Shown piece by piece: positions 1 through 7,733 of a DNA stretch of 34,391 nucleotides. Location of the stretch: the NCBI GenBank assembly GCA_902797675.1, contig CADBTR010000008.1:1-34391 (forward strand), given 5' to 3'. The first letter of the stretch is position 1. The number at the start of each line of letters is the position of its first letter. The notes under the pieces were generated by a model. That model was given only the letters and a program-made list of their open reading frames with translations, was not told where the DNA came from and did no database searches. A program made the translations under genes and the position numbers. The stretch is from an uncultured Lachnospiraceae bacterium. GTDB lineage: Bacteria > Bacillota > Clostridia > Lachnospirales > Lachnospiraceae.

Positions 1-16
1 AGCACTCCGATTCAAT

Positions 17-68
17 CTCCCACCTCTATAGGTGGTGAGTAAAGAAAGGAAACTTACGTAGGTGGGAG
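17..68 (-). repeat. Outer hairpin of the left repeat, with two possible pairings
   Basis: CTCCCACCT at 17-25 can pair with AGGTGGGAG at 60-68 to form a 9-bp closing stem. CACCT at 21-25 can instead pair with AGGTG at 30-34 as a small local hairpin. The two folds exclude each other. The right copy keeps exactly the same sequence over this part. Confidence 0.7.
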
Positions 69-75
69 TTTGAAT

Positions 76-126
76 CTGCGGCCTGCGGGAATTGCTGCCG
101 TTGGCAGCAATTCCCGCAGGTCGCAG
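76..126. repeat. Long 24-bp hairpin inside the left repeat
   Basis: Positions 76-99 pair with 103-126 across a 3-nt loop. The stem is 24 bp with a single G-T wobble (81/121). In the right copy the equivalent stem is shorter because one arm lacks GGGAA, but it stays paired. A third hairpin at 120-143 shares bases with this one, so the two cannot form fully at the same time. Confidence 0.8.
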
Positions 127-169
127 GGCTAAAGCCATGCGACATTCAATATCAAAAAGATATTACTGC

Positions 170-931
170 CTATGGGGCAAGAAGTACGGTCAGCTTACCG
201 CAAAATACCGCATCCAGATCACTCAATGCATTCAGAATCGCCGCTCTGCTTCCGCTTTCCATATTCTTTAAGATCGCAACGATCGTTTCCATATTACCCG
301 TCATCTCATACAAAGCCGCAGCCGCCTTCGCCGGTTTCATCGCCGTATACGCATCCGCAAGATCCTTATATTGTTCATCATAGAGATATTGAGCTGCCAC
401 CTGCTTATACAACTCAGCCGCATATTCCGGCTCGATCTCCTCATAATATTTTTTATAATTATCATATGACAAAGCGGAATCACCAAGCACTACTTCGTTA
501 TAAAACTCCTTTTTTTCTTCTTCCAGTGCTGCCTGTGACTCTTCAAAAACTTTCAGCCGTTGAATCTCGGCTTCCAGTTCCGCAATCTTGTCCGTGTCAG
601 TTCCGGAGGATTTTTTATATTTCTCCAGCTCTGTCTCCAGTTTCTTGATATAATCAATGGCTTCCGCAAGATTTTTATACGGATAATCCTGTGCTTTTGT
701 CTGTTCCGTCGCCTGATCCGGAAGAATCTTATTGAGTACGGGAACATCTTTCAGCAACGGCGTCATCACCGAACTTCCGAACCCCCCTACATCAAACTTG
801 ATCAGAGCAGCAAAAATGACCAGCCAGACAGCTATGATCAACAGACCGATCAGCAGTGCCAAAAATTTACTGCCGCCTTTCTCCTCCGAATCTACTCCGT
901 CCACATTGTCATTTTTCTTCTTCCTAGGCAT
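170..931 (-). CDS. ylxF: YlxF-type flagellar operon protein (MgtE-N-like, MotE-like)
   Basis: A 253-residue single-pass membrane protein at the place where Bacillus carries ylxF, directly after fliJ. After a charged N-terminus (MPRKKKNDN) comes one membrane segment at about residues 23-45, then a coiled coil (about 95-145) rich in Glu and Lys. The C-terminal domain resembles the intracellular N-domain of MgtE and ends in KLTVLLAP. Family knowledge: such proteins resemble the motility chaperone MotE; the exact role of YlxF is not settled. I chose the ATG at 931, which has an AAGGAA-type site before it, over an in-frame ATG at 949 without one. It overlaps the fliJ end by 8 nt. The C-terminus looks complete, so the repeat just downstream did not truncate it. 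Confidence 0.75.
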   Translation of the reverse strand: MPRKKKNDNVDGVDSEEKGGSKFLALLIGLLIIAVWLVIFAALIKFDVGGFGSSVMTPLLKDVPVLNKILPDQATEQTKAQDYPYKNLAEAIDYIKKLETELEKYKKSSGTDTDKIAELEAEIQRLKVFEESQAALEEEKKEFYNEVVLGDSALSYDNYKKYYEEIEPEYAAELYKQVAAQYLYDEQYKDLADAYTAMKPAKAAAALYEMTGNMETIVAILKNMESGSRAAILNALSDLDAVFCGKLTVLLAP

Positions 932-1385
932 AATCTGTTTCCTTTCCATTGCCGTTGTAACGATAACTCGTCAATTCATCCGTCACTTTTTTCTCTTCAT
1001 CATTCAGCTCTTTCTTGTATTCTTCCAGAGCTTTTTCCCGAAGAATCTCCTGCGTCTTTCGCTCGATCATTACATCGTTTAACTTCTTTCTGGCAATTTC
1101 CACATTTTTCTGGGCTATCCTGATATTCTTTTTTTGCGCTTCTTTCTGCTCTTTCTTTACCGTAATCGCTTCCTGCAACCTTCGGATCTCATAGAAATCA
1201 AGAATTCCCTTTTGCGCTTCTCTCAGATTATTTTCATATGTATATATTTCGTCCTGAAGCTGCTTTAACTTTAATTCTTCTTCCCTCAATTTTTGATTTG
1301 CAAGGGAAAAAGCTGCTTTTGCCTGTTCTTCCAACTTTAATTGCAAGTCCAGAATATTTTGCATGCGATATACAAATTTCATCAT
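924..1385 (-). CDS. fliJ: Flagellar export chaperone FliJ
   Basis: A 153-residue, almost entirely helical, highly charged protein (MMKFVYRMQNILDLQLKLEE at the start) predicted to be one long antiparallel coiled coil, as in FliJ. In the family, FliJ sits in the centre of the FliI ATPase ring, resembles the gamma subunit of F-type ATPases, and helps couple ATP hydrolysis to export through FlhA. Sequence identity is weak in this family, so the call rests on size, coiled-coil character and position directly after fliI, 16 nt from its stop. The start is one of two adjacent ATG codons; the ribosome site is weak. Confidence 0.88.
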   Translation of the reverse strand: MMKFVYRMQNILDLQLKLEEQAKAAFSLANQKLREEELKLKQLQDEIYTYENNLREAQKGILDFYEIRRLQEAITVKKEQKEAQKKNIRIAQKNVEIARKKLNDVMIERKTQEILREKALEEYKKELNDEEKKVTDELTSYRYNGNGKETDYA

Positions 1386-1401
1386 TTTTCATCACCGCTT
1401 A

Positions 1402-2715
1402 TCACTCTGCAAAAATCGCTCTTAACATTTCCAATTCCTCTTCAAATGTAAATCGTTCATCGACACCCTGACAGAGGAATTCATTGACCTCATCGATCTT
1501 TGATACCGCAAAATCTATATTTTTATTGGAACCGGGTTTATACGCCCCGATATTGATCAGATCCTCCGCCTCGTTATACGTCGCCATAACCGTCTTTAAC
1601 TTTCCGGCAAGCTGTTTATGTTCTCTCGTAGCAATCTGACCCATTACTCTGGAAATACTTTGCAATACATCGATGGCAGGATAATGATTCTTATGTCCCA
1701 ATTTTCTCGATAACATAATATGACCGTCCAGAATGCTTCGCGCCGTATCCGTGATCGGTTCATTAAAGTCATCACCATCCACAAGGACGGTATACAATCC
1801 GGTAATAGAACCTTTTTCCGCCATTCCCGCGCGCTCTAACAATTTCGGCATCTCACTGTAAACACTTGGCGGATAACCTCTTGTCACCGGAGGTTCTCCG
1901 GAAGCCAGTCCGATTTCTCTCTGTGCCATGGAAAAACGGGTCAATGAATCCATCATCAACAACACATCTTTTCCCTGATCCCGAAAATATTCCGCGATTG
2001 CCGTTGCTGTCTTTGCCGCTTTATTCCGGATCAATGCCGGTTTATCTGATGTAGCCACAACTACCACACTTCGTTTCATTCCTTCTACACCAAGATCCCG
2101 CTCCACGAATTCGCGGACTTCCCGTCCACGCTCGCCGATCAGGGCGATCACATTGATATCCGCCTTTGTATTTCTGGCAAACATACCGAGCAGTGTACTT
2201 TTTCCCACGCCGCTTCCTGCAAAAATACCGATTCTTTGTCCTTTCCCTACGGTAATCAGACCATCTACTGCTTTTACTCCAAGCGGCAAAACATCCTTGA
2301 TGATCACACGGGACATGGGATCCGGCGGCGATGCCTCTACGGAATAGGATTCCATCTGAGCCGGCATCTCCCCGTCGATCGGTCTTCCGAGACCGTCAAC
2401 CACTTTACCGAGCAATTCCTCGCCAACCTTTACTTTCAAAACATCATTGGTATTTTCAACAATGCATCCCGGTCCAACGCCGTCCACTGTTTCAAAAGGC
2501 ATCAGAAGAACACGTCCCTCCCGAAAGCCCACAACTTCCGCCATTACATCCGGTCTCCCCGATTCACTGGGAACAATCCGGCAGACATCATTCAGTCTGG
2601 CGTCCGGTCCTGCGGATTCTATGGTAAGTCCCACGATTTTAGTTACTTTCCCCATATGTTTATAATACTTTTTCCGTTTCAGCGCGAGATATTTATTCAA
2701 ATCCAGTTTTATCAT
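1402..2715 (-). CDS. fliI: Flagellum-specific ATPase FliI
   Basis: A 437-residue type III export ATPase of normal family length, related to the F1 beta subunit. The P-loop GSGVGKS is at residues 167-173, followed by ALIGERGREVREF and the Walker B region DVLLMMDSLTRFSMAQRE. The family hexamer hydrolyses ATP at the base of the export gate, assisted by FliH (inhibitor/stator) and FliJ (central stalk). All three genes are adjacent here in the order fliH-fliI-fliJ. The start lies 12 nt after the fliH stop, behind a weak GGTGAG site. No key motif is missing. Confidence 0.97.
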   Translation of the reverse strand: MIKLDLNKYLALKRKKYYKHMGKVTKIVGLTIESAGPDARLNDVCRIVPSESGRPDVMAEVVGFREGRVLLMPFETVDGVGPGCIVENTNDVLKVKVGEELLGKVVDGLGRPIDGEMPAQMESYSVEASPPDPMSRVIIKDVLPLGVKAVDGLITVGKGQRIGIFAGSGVGKSTLLGMFARNTKADINVIALIGERGREVREFVERDLGVEGMKRSVVVVATSDKPALIRNKAAKTATAIAEYFRDQGKDVLLMMDSLTRFSMAQREIGLASGEPPVTRGYPPSVYSEMPKLLERAGMAEKGSITGLYTVLVDGDDFNEPITDTARSILDGHIMLSRKLGHKNHYPAIDVLQSISRVMGQIATREHKQLAGKLKTVMATYNEAEDLINIGAYKPGSNKNIDFAVSKIDEVNEFLCQGVDERFTFEEELEMLRAIFAE

Positions 2716-2727
2716 GATCTCACCACT

Positions 2728-3579
2728 TCAGACTCTCTTTCCTGCCAAAGACAATAATCTGATATCTTCCGATAATTCTTCCAACTGCAGATCCAGACCG
2801 CAATCAATAAAACCAAGTTCCGTATCAATGATGCACTGATTTTTCTTCATGGCCGGATCCTCTACAATCTCAAATTCTGCATCCGTTTCACCGGTATTTA
2901 ATTTATCCCGGTTATTCCGCAAAAATACTGCATCCTCATGACATACACGAATAATATAATTTTTACTGACATCGATCCCCTCCAAAGCACTGTTCACAAT
3001 CGTAAGGATCAGGTCTTTTTTATTCTCCGCCATAAGATGCGTCACACTGGAAAGGACTTCAAGAATGGTCTCCACAAGCTTGGGTTCCATTTCCTCCTGC
3101 TGTTTTTTCAGCTCCAGCTCCATTTCTTCCCTTTGTCTGTTCAATTCTTCCTTTTGTGCTTCATATTCTATCCGGGCTTTTTCCGTGCCCTCCTGATATC
3201 CCTGCTCTCTTCCTTCTTGGCTGGAATCCTGAAGAATCTGGATACGTTCCTCCTCTGCCTGCTTTACGATTGCCGCTGCATCGTTCTCCGCAACAGATCT
3301 GATCCGCTCCGCTTCTTCCCTTGCGCTTTGCAGAATCTCTTCGGCAGTATTCTTTGCTTCTTCTTCCGTAATCGCAGGCTCCTGCTTATCATCCAAAAGA
3401 ATTTCTACATTCTCGGCATTTAAGCCTACCGTAAAACCATCCTCCTGAAATTCCGAGGAATCTTTTTCCAACTCTAATTTGATTCTTTCCAGTTTTTCAG
3501 AGATGATCTTGTTATAATCTATAACACGAATTTCACTTTTTTCTGCAGGCAGTCCAAGCTGTTTGTATACATTAGACAA
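2728..3579 (-). CDS. fliH: Flagellar assembly protein FliH (TTG start)
   Basis: A 283-residue FliH, the stator-like regulator that binds FliI. A long Glu/Lys/Gln-rich coiled coil covers about residues 85-180. It is followed by the conserved C-terminal domain that resembles the F-ATPase delta subunit (around DLILTIVNSALEGI and ending LLSLAGKRV). The open frame extends to 3675 inside fliG, but the best start is the TTG at 3577-3579. It gives MSNVYKQLGLPAEKS and sits 8 nt behind a perfect GGAGGTGA that lies inside the fliG 3' end. The TTG overlaps the fliG end by 8 nt, so the two are probably translationally coupled. Confidence 0.9.
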   Translation of the reverse strand: MSNVYKQLGLPAEKSEIRVIDYNKIISEKLERIKLELEKDSSEFQEDGFTVGLNAENVEILLDDKQEPAITEEEAKNTAEEILQSAREEAERIRSVAENDAAAIVKQAEEERIQILQDSSQEGREQGYQEGTEKARIEYEAQKEELNRQREEMELELKKQQEEMEPKLVETILEVLSSVTHLMAENKKDLILTIVNSALEGIDVSKNYIIRVCHEDAVFLRNNRDKLNTGETDAEFEIVEDPAMKKNQCIIDTELGFIDCGLDLQLEELSEDIRLLSLAGKRV

Positions 3580-4597
3580 TGAGTTCGTCACCTCCGCCAC
3601 GGGAAATGATGATTTCTCCGGTATCTTCAAGTTTTCTGATAATACCAACAATCTTCTGCTGTGCCTCTTCCACATCTTTCATACGGATCGGACCCATAAA
3701 TTCCATATCCTCTCTGATCATCTCAGCAAGACGTTTTGAAAGATTGTTAAAGATAACAGTCTGAACTTCCGCATTGGTTCCCTTAAGTGCAACACTGAGA
3801 TCATTATTATCAACATCACGCAGCACACGCTGGATCGTCTTGTCGTCCAAAGACAAAATATCCTCGAATACGAACATTTTTCTTCGGATCTCGTCTGCCA
3901 GTTCCGGCTCTTCCACTTCCAAATTTTCCATAATATGTTTCTCGGTTCCGCGGTCTACCGTATTCAAAATATCAACGATCGCATCTACACCACCGACAAT
4001 GGTATAATCCTGCGTAACCAAAGATGACAGTTTTCTTTCCAAAATATTCTCCACCTGTTGGATCACATCCGGCGATGTCCGATCCATTTTTGCAATTCTC
4101 TTTGCCACATCCGGCTGTTTTTCCGGTGGAAGCGCAGATACAACCATCGCAGCCTGCGCCGCCGGCAGATAGGACAGAATCAATGCAATCGTCTGCGGAT
4201 GCTCGTCCTGTATAAAGTTCAACAGCTGAGTCGGATCCGTCTTTCTGACAAACTCGAACGGACGTACCTGAAGGGATGAGGTAAGCCTTGTGATCACCAT
4301 CTGTGCTTTCTCCGGTCCAAGTGCCGTCTCCAGAAGTTCCTTGGCATATCCGATACCGCCTTCCGCGATATACTGCTGTGCAAGGCAGACCTGATAAAAC
4401 TCGTTCAGTACATCCTCTTTCTGTTGAGGAGAAACACTCCGAATATTGGCAATTTCAAGAGTCAGCTGTTCAATTTCTTCATCTTTCAGATACTTAAAGA
4501 CCTTTGCCGATTTTTCCGGTCCCAAAGCAATCAAAAGGATTGCCGATTTCGCCGTCCCTGTCAGTTCTTCTTCTTCATCCTGCGCTCCTCTTGGCAT
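3572..4597 (-). CDS. fliG: Flagellar motor switch protein FliG
   Basis: A 341-residue FliG, full family length. It forms the rotor ring under the MS ring, binds FliF through its N-domain and meets the stator MotA through its C-domain. Visible are the N-domain (TAKSAILLIALGPEKSAKVF), the middle-domain EHPQ motif (DEHPQTIALILSYLP), and the C-terminal charged helix with RLAEMIREDMEFMGPIRM, which carries the torque residues. The start follows AGGAGGGG at a 7-nt spacing, 45 nt after fliF. Its 3' end contains the ribosome binding site of fliH. Confidence 0.97.
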   Translation of the reverse strand: MPRGAQDEEEELTGTAKSAILLIALGPEKSAKVFKYLKDEEIEQLTLEIANIRSVSPQQKEDVLNEFYQVCLAQQYIAEGGIGYAKELLETALGPEKAQMVITRLTSSLQVRPFEFVRKTDPTQLLNFIQDEHPQTIALILSYLPAAQAAMVVSALPPEKQPDVAKRIAKMDRTSPDVIQQVENILERKLSSLVTQDYTIVGGVDAIVDILNTVDRGTEKHIMENLEVEEPELADEIRRKMFVFEDILSLDDKTIQRVLRDVDNNDLSVALKGTNAEVQTVIFNNLSKRLAEMIREDMEFMGPIRMKDVEEAQQKIVGIIRKLEDTGEIIISRGGGDELIV

Positions 4598-4642
4598 TTG
4601 TCATCCCCTCCTGTCTTTTTTATTGTTTTCATAGAAATATTT

Positions 4643-6250
4643 CTAATCCCAATCATTGTTCAGCCAGTTTCTAAGCAGCAAAGCAACAGATTCCGGATTT
4701 TCGTCCACGAATTTCTCGATTGCCTTGCGAACCTCTGACTTTTCATCATATTCGATCTCATCCACACGCTCTTTTTCTTTCGTTGTCTTAAGCATATCCT
4801 CCACAGACAGCTCCGGCTCTGTTTCCGTCACTTCTACCGGACGCAAGCTCATAAATACGATCAAAGAAAGCAGTGCCAGAATCAATACCGCTAAAATAAT
4901 CGGTAAAATCGTACCGGTGAATGTGATATCACTCACCTTATCATTGAACACCGGCACATTGTAACCGATAATACTGATTGCGGTATCCGGAATTCCGGTA
5001 CCGTAGGCGATTGCCTGTATCATCGGCGTAAAGTCGGTATCCATCGGTGTTACCGCATTATTCTTTGCCTTATATTCTTCCCATGATGTCTTTTTTAACT
5101 CTCCCGCTTCCTCCAGCGTTGCCTCATCATATACCTGATAGCGGTTTACCACAACTGCGATAGAGGAACCCTCTTTGTTTAATTTTCCCTGCTCGCCTTC
5201 CGTATGTGTGATCGTCTGGCTTGGAGAATATTCATTTTTTGTAATGGAAATCGTAGTATTTGTTCCGTCTCCGGTATCAATGGTATAAGTAGTATCATCA
5301 TCATTGGAATCTGTTCCCGGAATACCGCCTACGGAAGCGCTTCCCGTCTGGTCATAAGTATAATCACTGGATTTTACATCGTTATCATTCGAGTAAACGG
5401 TATCTACCGTATCCACCTTGCTGAAAGAGATATCAAGACTCGGAGATACAGAAACCGTACTGTACAGGTTTGTGGTTGTCAGCAGTTTTGTGACATTCGT
5501 AACCATCTGGTCGTTGTACAGCTGCTGAATCTTTTCTCTTTCCGAAGCATTTACTGTATCTGAAAGCTCCGTGGTATTGTCCCCGCTGAAAAGCGTATTG
5601 CCATCCGAGTCAATAATGGTAATTCTTGCCGTGGAATCATTTCCCACCGCAGTGGCGCAATACTTCGCCATTGCCTCAGCCGCGCCCTCCGGAATGGTTT
5701 TTTTTAAGGACAGCTGTACACTGACAAAGGTTTCCTGTTCAGCCTCATCTTCCAGAACGCTGTAGGTCTCCGTAGGAATTGAGAATGTCACATTGGCGTT
5801 TTTAACATAATCAAAGGAGGTCAGCACATCCACCATCTTGTCCTCAAGATACTTCTGGTAGAGCCTTGCCTTATCCTCAGAAGTGGTGCTAAATCCTCCA
5901 TTATCTACATAATCCTTGATACTGTATCCCTCTGCCGGATAACCATTCTGTGCGATCAGATATGTGGCTTTTACCATATTTTCCTTCTCCACATTAATGA
6001 TCAATCCGCCGTTTTCCGTCGTATAAGCAATATCATTGCTGGTCAGGATATCTGTAATGTCCGCTGCCGACTTTGCATTCTCGCACTGGATCAACATTTC
6101 GTACTGAGGTGTTGATAAAGTCACTGCAAGGATCACGACAGCAACCAGCACAATAGCAACAATACTGACGATCAATCTTTTTTGCTTTTTATCATATTTA
6201 TTCCAAAAGTCCTTGACCTTCGTCTGGGCTTCCTTTAGTCTCTCATTCAT
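4643..6250 (-). CDS. fliF: Flagellar MS-ring protein FliF
   Basis: A 535-residue FliF with two membrane segments, at about residues 26-47 and 450-472. Between them lies a large periplasm-facing part with the ring-building motif repeats (YLIAQNGYPAEGYSIKD; ARLYQKYLEDKMVDVLTSFD). The central stretch at about residues 275-345 is rich in Ser, Thr, Asp and Gly, as in the variable beta-collar region. The cytoplasmic tail ends in VALLLRNWLNNDWD, the conserved FliG-binding segment. It founds the basal body on which FliG, next in the operon, assembles. The ribosome site is weak. Confidence 0.97.
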   Translation of the reverse strand: MNERLKEAQTKVKDFWNKYDKKQKRLIVSIVAIVLVAVVILAVTLSTPQYEMLIQCENAKSAADITDILTSNDIAYTTENGGLIINVEKENMVKATYLIAQNGYPAEGYSIKDYVDNGGFSTTSEDKARLYQKYLEDKMVDVLTSFDYVKNANVTFSIPTETYSVLEDEAEQETFVSVQLSLKKTIPEGAAEAMAKYCATAVGNDSTARITIIDSDGNTLFSGDNTTELSDTVNASEREKIQQLYNDQMVTNVTKLLTTTNLYSTVSVSPSLDISFSKVDTVDTVYSNDNDVKSSDYTYDQTGSASVGGIPGTDSNDDDTTYTIDTGDGTNTTISITKNEYSPSQTITHTEGEQGKLNKEGSSIAVVVNRYQVYDEATLEEAGELKKTSWEEYKAKNNAVTPMDTDFTPMIQAIAYGTGIPDTAISIIGYNVPVFNDKVSDITFTGTILPIILAVLILALLSLIVFMSLRPVEVTETEPELSVEDMLKTTKEKERVDEIEYDEKSEVRKAIEKFVDENPESVALLLRNWLNNDWD

Positions 6251-6378
6251 TATTCTTCACTCTACAATCTTTTTTCAGTCTTGACCGCGTTTGCGACCAT
6301 TGATCCCAATATATCGGATATCTTATATCAATGCCTGCCGCCGATTTTTCCATTCCGGCAGCAAGCAAAACATATACG
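6251..6378 (-). other. 128-nt fliE-fliF spacer with one hairpin
   Basis: This is the widest gap inside the flagellar operon; the other gaps are below 50 nt. A 6-bp inverted repeat (CTGCCG/CGGCAG, 6335-6361) with a long loop is the only structure I see. No T-run follows it on the minus strand, so it is not a good intrinsic terminator. No short ORF with a ribosome site was found. Confidence 0.4.
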
Positions 6379-6720
6379 CTAAATCTGAATTTGCATAATT
6401 TCCTTATAGGCATCAAGAAACGCGTTTTTCACAGCCACTGTGTATTGTAAAGAAATATAAGCTTTCTGCTGCGCCACTGTCAATTCATGGGTACTGTCTG
6501 TATTTCCCAAGGTGAAATCAACCGCCGCCTGTTCCGCATCCCGGGAAAGGCTGTCTGTCTCTTTGATCAGGTTCATTGCGGAATCCAGAATCTGTGCAAA
6601 AGCCCCTGTTCCCGTCGTTCCGTTTACACCCTTCGTTCTGTCTTCACCGGTCACCGCTTTCAGTGCATTATTGTAAAAATCCAACCCTACCTGATTTAAT
6701 CCGGCTGTCACATCTGCCAT
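6379..6720 (-). CDS. fliE: Flagellar hook-basal body protein FliE
   Basis: A 113-residue FliE, the small adaptor joining the MS ring and export gate to the FlgB rod base. The N-terminal half is loose and Gly/Thr-rich (KGVNGTTGTGAFAQIL). The conserved C-terminal half reads DFTLGNTDSTHELTVAQQKA and ends YKEIMQIQI, with the typical heptad pattern. It lies in the standard flgB-flgC-fliE-fliF order, 43 nt behind flgC. Family length is about 100-110 residues, so it is complete. Confidence 0.95.
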   Translation of the reverse strand: MADVTAGLNQVGLDFYNNALKAVTGEDRTKGVNGTTGTGAFAQILDSAMNLIKETDSLSRDAEQAAVDFTLGNTDSTHELTVAQQKAYISLQYTVAVKNAFLDAYKEIMQIQI

Positions 6721-6763
6721 TGTTCTCTCCCTTTCCTTCTTTATCCTTTATTTTCCGTTATGG

Positions 6764-7216
6764 TTATTTTCCGATTTCCAACCCCTTGCTCGCCATAGCC
6801 TTCGCCGCATTAAATGCGGTAACATTGGCCTCATAGGATCGCGAGGCATCGATCAGGTTTGTCATCTCCGTCACAATATTGACATTAGGATATGTTACAT
6901 AGCCATTTTCATCTGCATCCGGATGTGCCGGATCATATACCATATTCATATCAGTCTCGTAATCCTCGATCACATTCGATACGCGAACTCCCGTTCCCGT
7001 AAGTCCCGCGCCGCGAACACCCATGGTATATAACAAAATATTATTAAAATCATGGGAACGTTTCTCGGTGAAATATACTGTTTTTCTCCGGTAGGTACCA
7101 CCTTCCGGCGTCCTCGTCGTATTTACATTTGCAATATTTTCAGATATGATATCCGTACGCAGTCTCTGGGCTGTCATACCTGAAGCACTGATATCAAAAG
7201 AAGTAAATAAACCCAT
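6764..7216 (-). CDS. flgC: Flagellar proximal rod protein FlgC
   Basis: A 150-residue FlgC. The N-terminal rod signature SASGMTAQRLRTDIISENIA and the C-terminal helix with RSYEANVTAFNAAKAMASKG are both present; these two helices pair in the assembled rod. In between are the conserved PDADENGYVTYPNVN segment and the Tyr-rich strand region. FlgB and FlgC build the proximal rod above FliE. It starts 15 nt after the flgB stop behind a GGGGGATG-type site. Confidence 0.97.
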   Translation of the reverse strand: MGLFTSFDISASGMTAQRLRTDIISENIANVNTTRTPEGGTYRRKTVYFTEKRSHDFNNILLYTMGVRGAGLTGTGVRVSNVIEDYETDMNMVYDPAHPDADENGYVTYPNVNIVTEMTNLIDASRSYEANVTAFNAAKAMASKGLEIGK

Positions 7217-7231
7217 CCTTCATCCCCCTTA

Positions 7232-7624
7232 TCACTTCGCCATAGCTGCCTTATACAGGCTGAATTCATAATGAATGGTATCGACCACCGCATTATATTT
7301 GATCTGCGTCGATGCCAGTTCCACATTTTCCGTATCAATATCAACGTTGTTGCCATCCAGTCTATAGGAAAGCTGAGAATAATCTGTATATGTAGATGCA
7401 GTAATATTATCAAGATCCACATCCGCAACTTTTTCTCTGAGAGAACGGTTGCTGCCGCTTGTAAGCTCCTCCAGCAGATAATCTTCAAAATTAACGTCTT
7501 TTCTCTTATAATTCGGGGTATCATTGTTCGCAATATTATTCGCGATCACATTATAGCGCAACATAGAAGCATCTGCAGCCTTCTCCAGCATATTTACAAA
7601 ATTAAAGGCATTCGTATGTAGCAT
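7232..7624 (-). CDS. flgB: Flagellar proximal rod protein FlgB
   Basis: A 130-residue FlgB, first gene of the flagellar operon. It has the rod signature ASMLRYNVIANNIANNDTPN, then YKRKDVNFEDYL, and the C-terminal helix ending HYEFSLYKAAMAK. The open frame runs on upstream to 7771, but the start at 7624 has AAGGAG at 8-nt spacing and gives the family N-terminus (MLHTNAFNFVNML). A sigma-A type promoter lies 52 nt upstream. B. subtilis likewise starts its fla/che operon with flgB directly after codY. Confidence 0.96.
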   Translation of the reverse strand: MLHTNAFNFVNMLEKAADASMLRYNVIANNIANNDTPNYKRKDVNFEDYLLEELTSGSNRSLREKVADVDLDNITASTYTDYSQLSYRLDGNNVDIDTENVELASTQIKYNAVVDTIHYEFSLYKAAMAK

Positions 7625-7675
7625 AAGCAAAACTCCTTCTTCCTGAATGTATGCATAATCAGTCTCATAACACAC

Positions 7676-7704
7676 ATTATAATAACTTTTCACAAAAATA
7701 GCAA
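7676..7704 (-). promoter_or_regulatory. Sigma-A type promoter of the flagellar operon
   Basis: TTGCTA (7699-7704), a 17-bp spacer and a perfect TATAAT (7676-7681) sit between codY and flgB. This is a vegetative promoter rather than a SigD-type one, matching the early-class role of the flgB operon. There is no terminator after codY, so readthrough from codY is also possible. Confidence 0.75.
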
Positions 7705-7733
7705 GATAAATTTGTCGAAATATTAGACTTTTA

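Larger units (their letters stand above)
1..149 (-). mobile_element. Structured repeat, left copy (IS200/IS605-like non-autonomous element?)
   Basis: This is an inverted copy of the repeat at 34235-34391. It is cut by the window edge, so its outer end is not seen. It contains no ORF. Read on the minus strand it starts TTGAATGTCGCATGG, carries three hairpins, and ends in GATTGAATCGGAGTGC. The roughly 65 nt nearest the window edge are essentially identical to the right copy. Subterminal hairpins without terminal inverted repeats are typical of IS200/IS605 elements and their small derivatives, so that is my preferred reading. A REP-like element or a structured RNA gene are alternatives. It begins 20 nt after the ylxF stop codon. 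Confidence 0.6.

Noticed and set aside
1..149. CRISPR array or tRNA-like structure in the terminal repeat
   Set aside because: There is only one copy per site, no regular spacing of repeats, and the hairpins do not form a cloverleaf or show tRNA box sequences.
172..1123. Plus-strand open frames opposite the flagellar genes, and similar plus-strand frames across the window
   Set aside because: They lie antisense to well-recognised genes, lack ribosome sites and have low-complexity or His/Leu/Ser/Pro-rich translations with no known domain.
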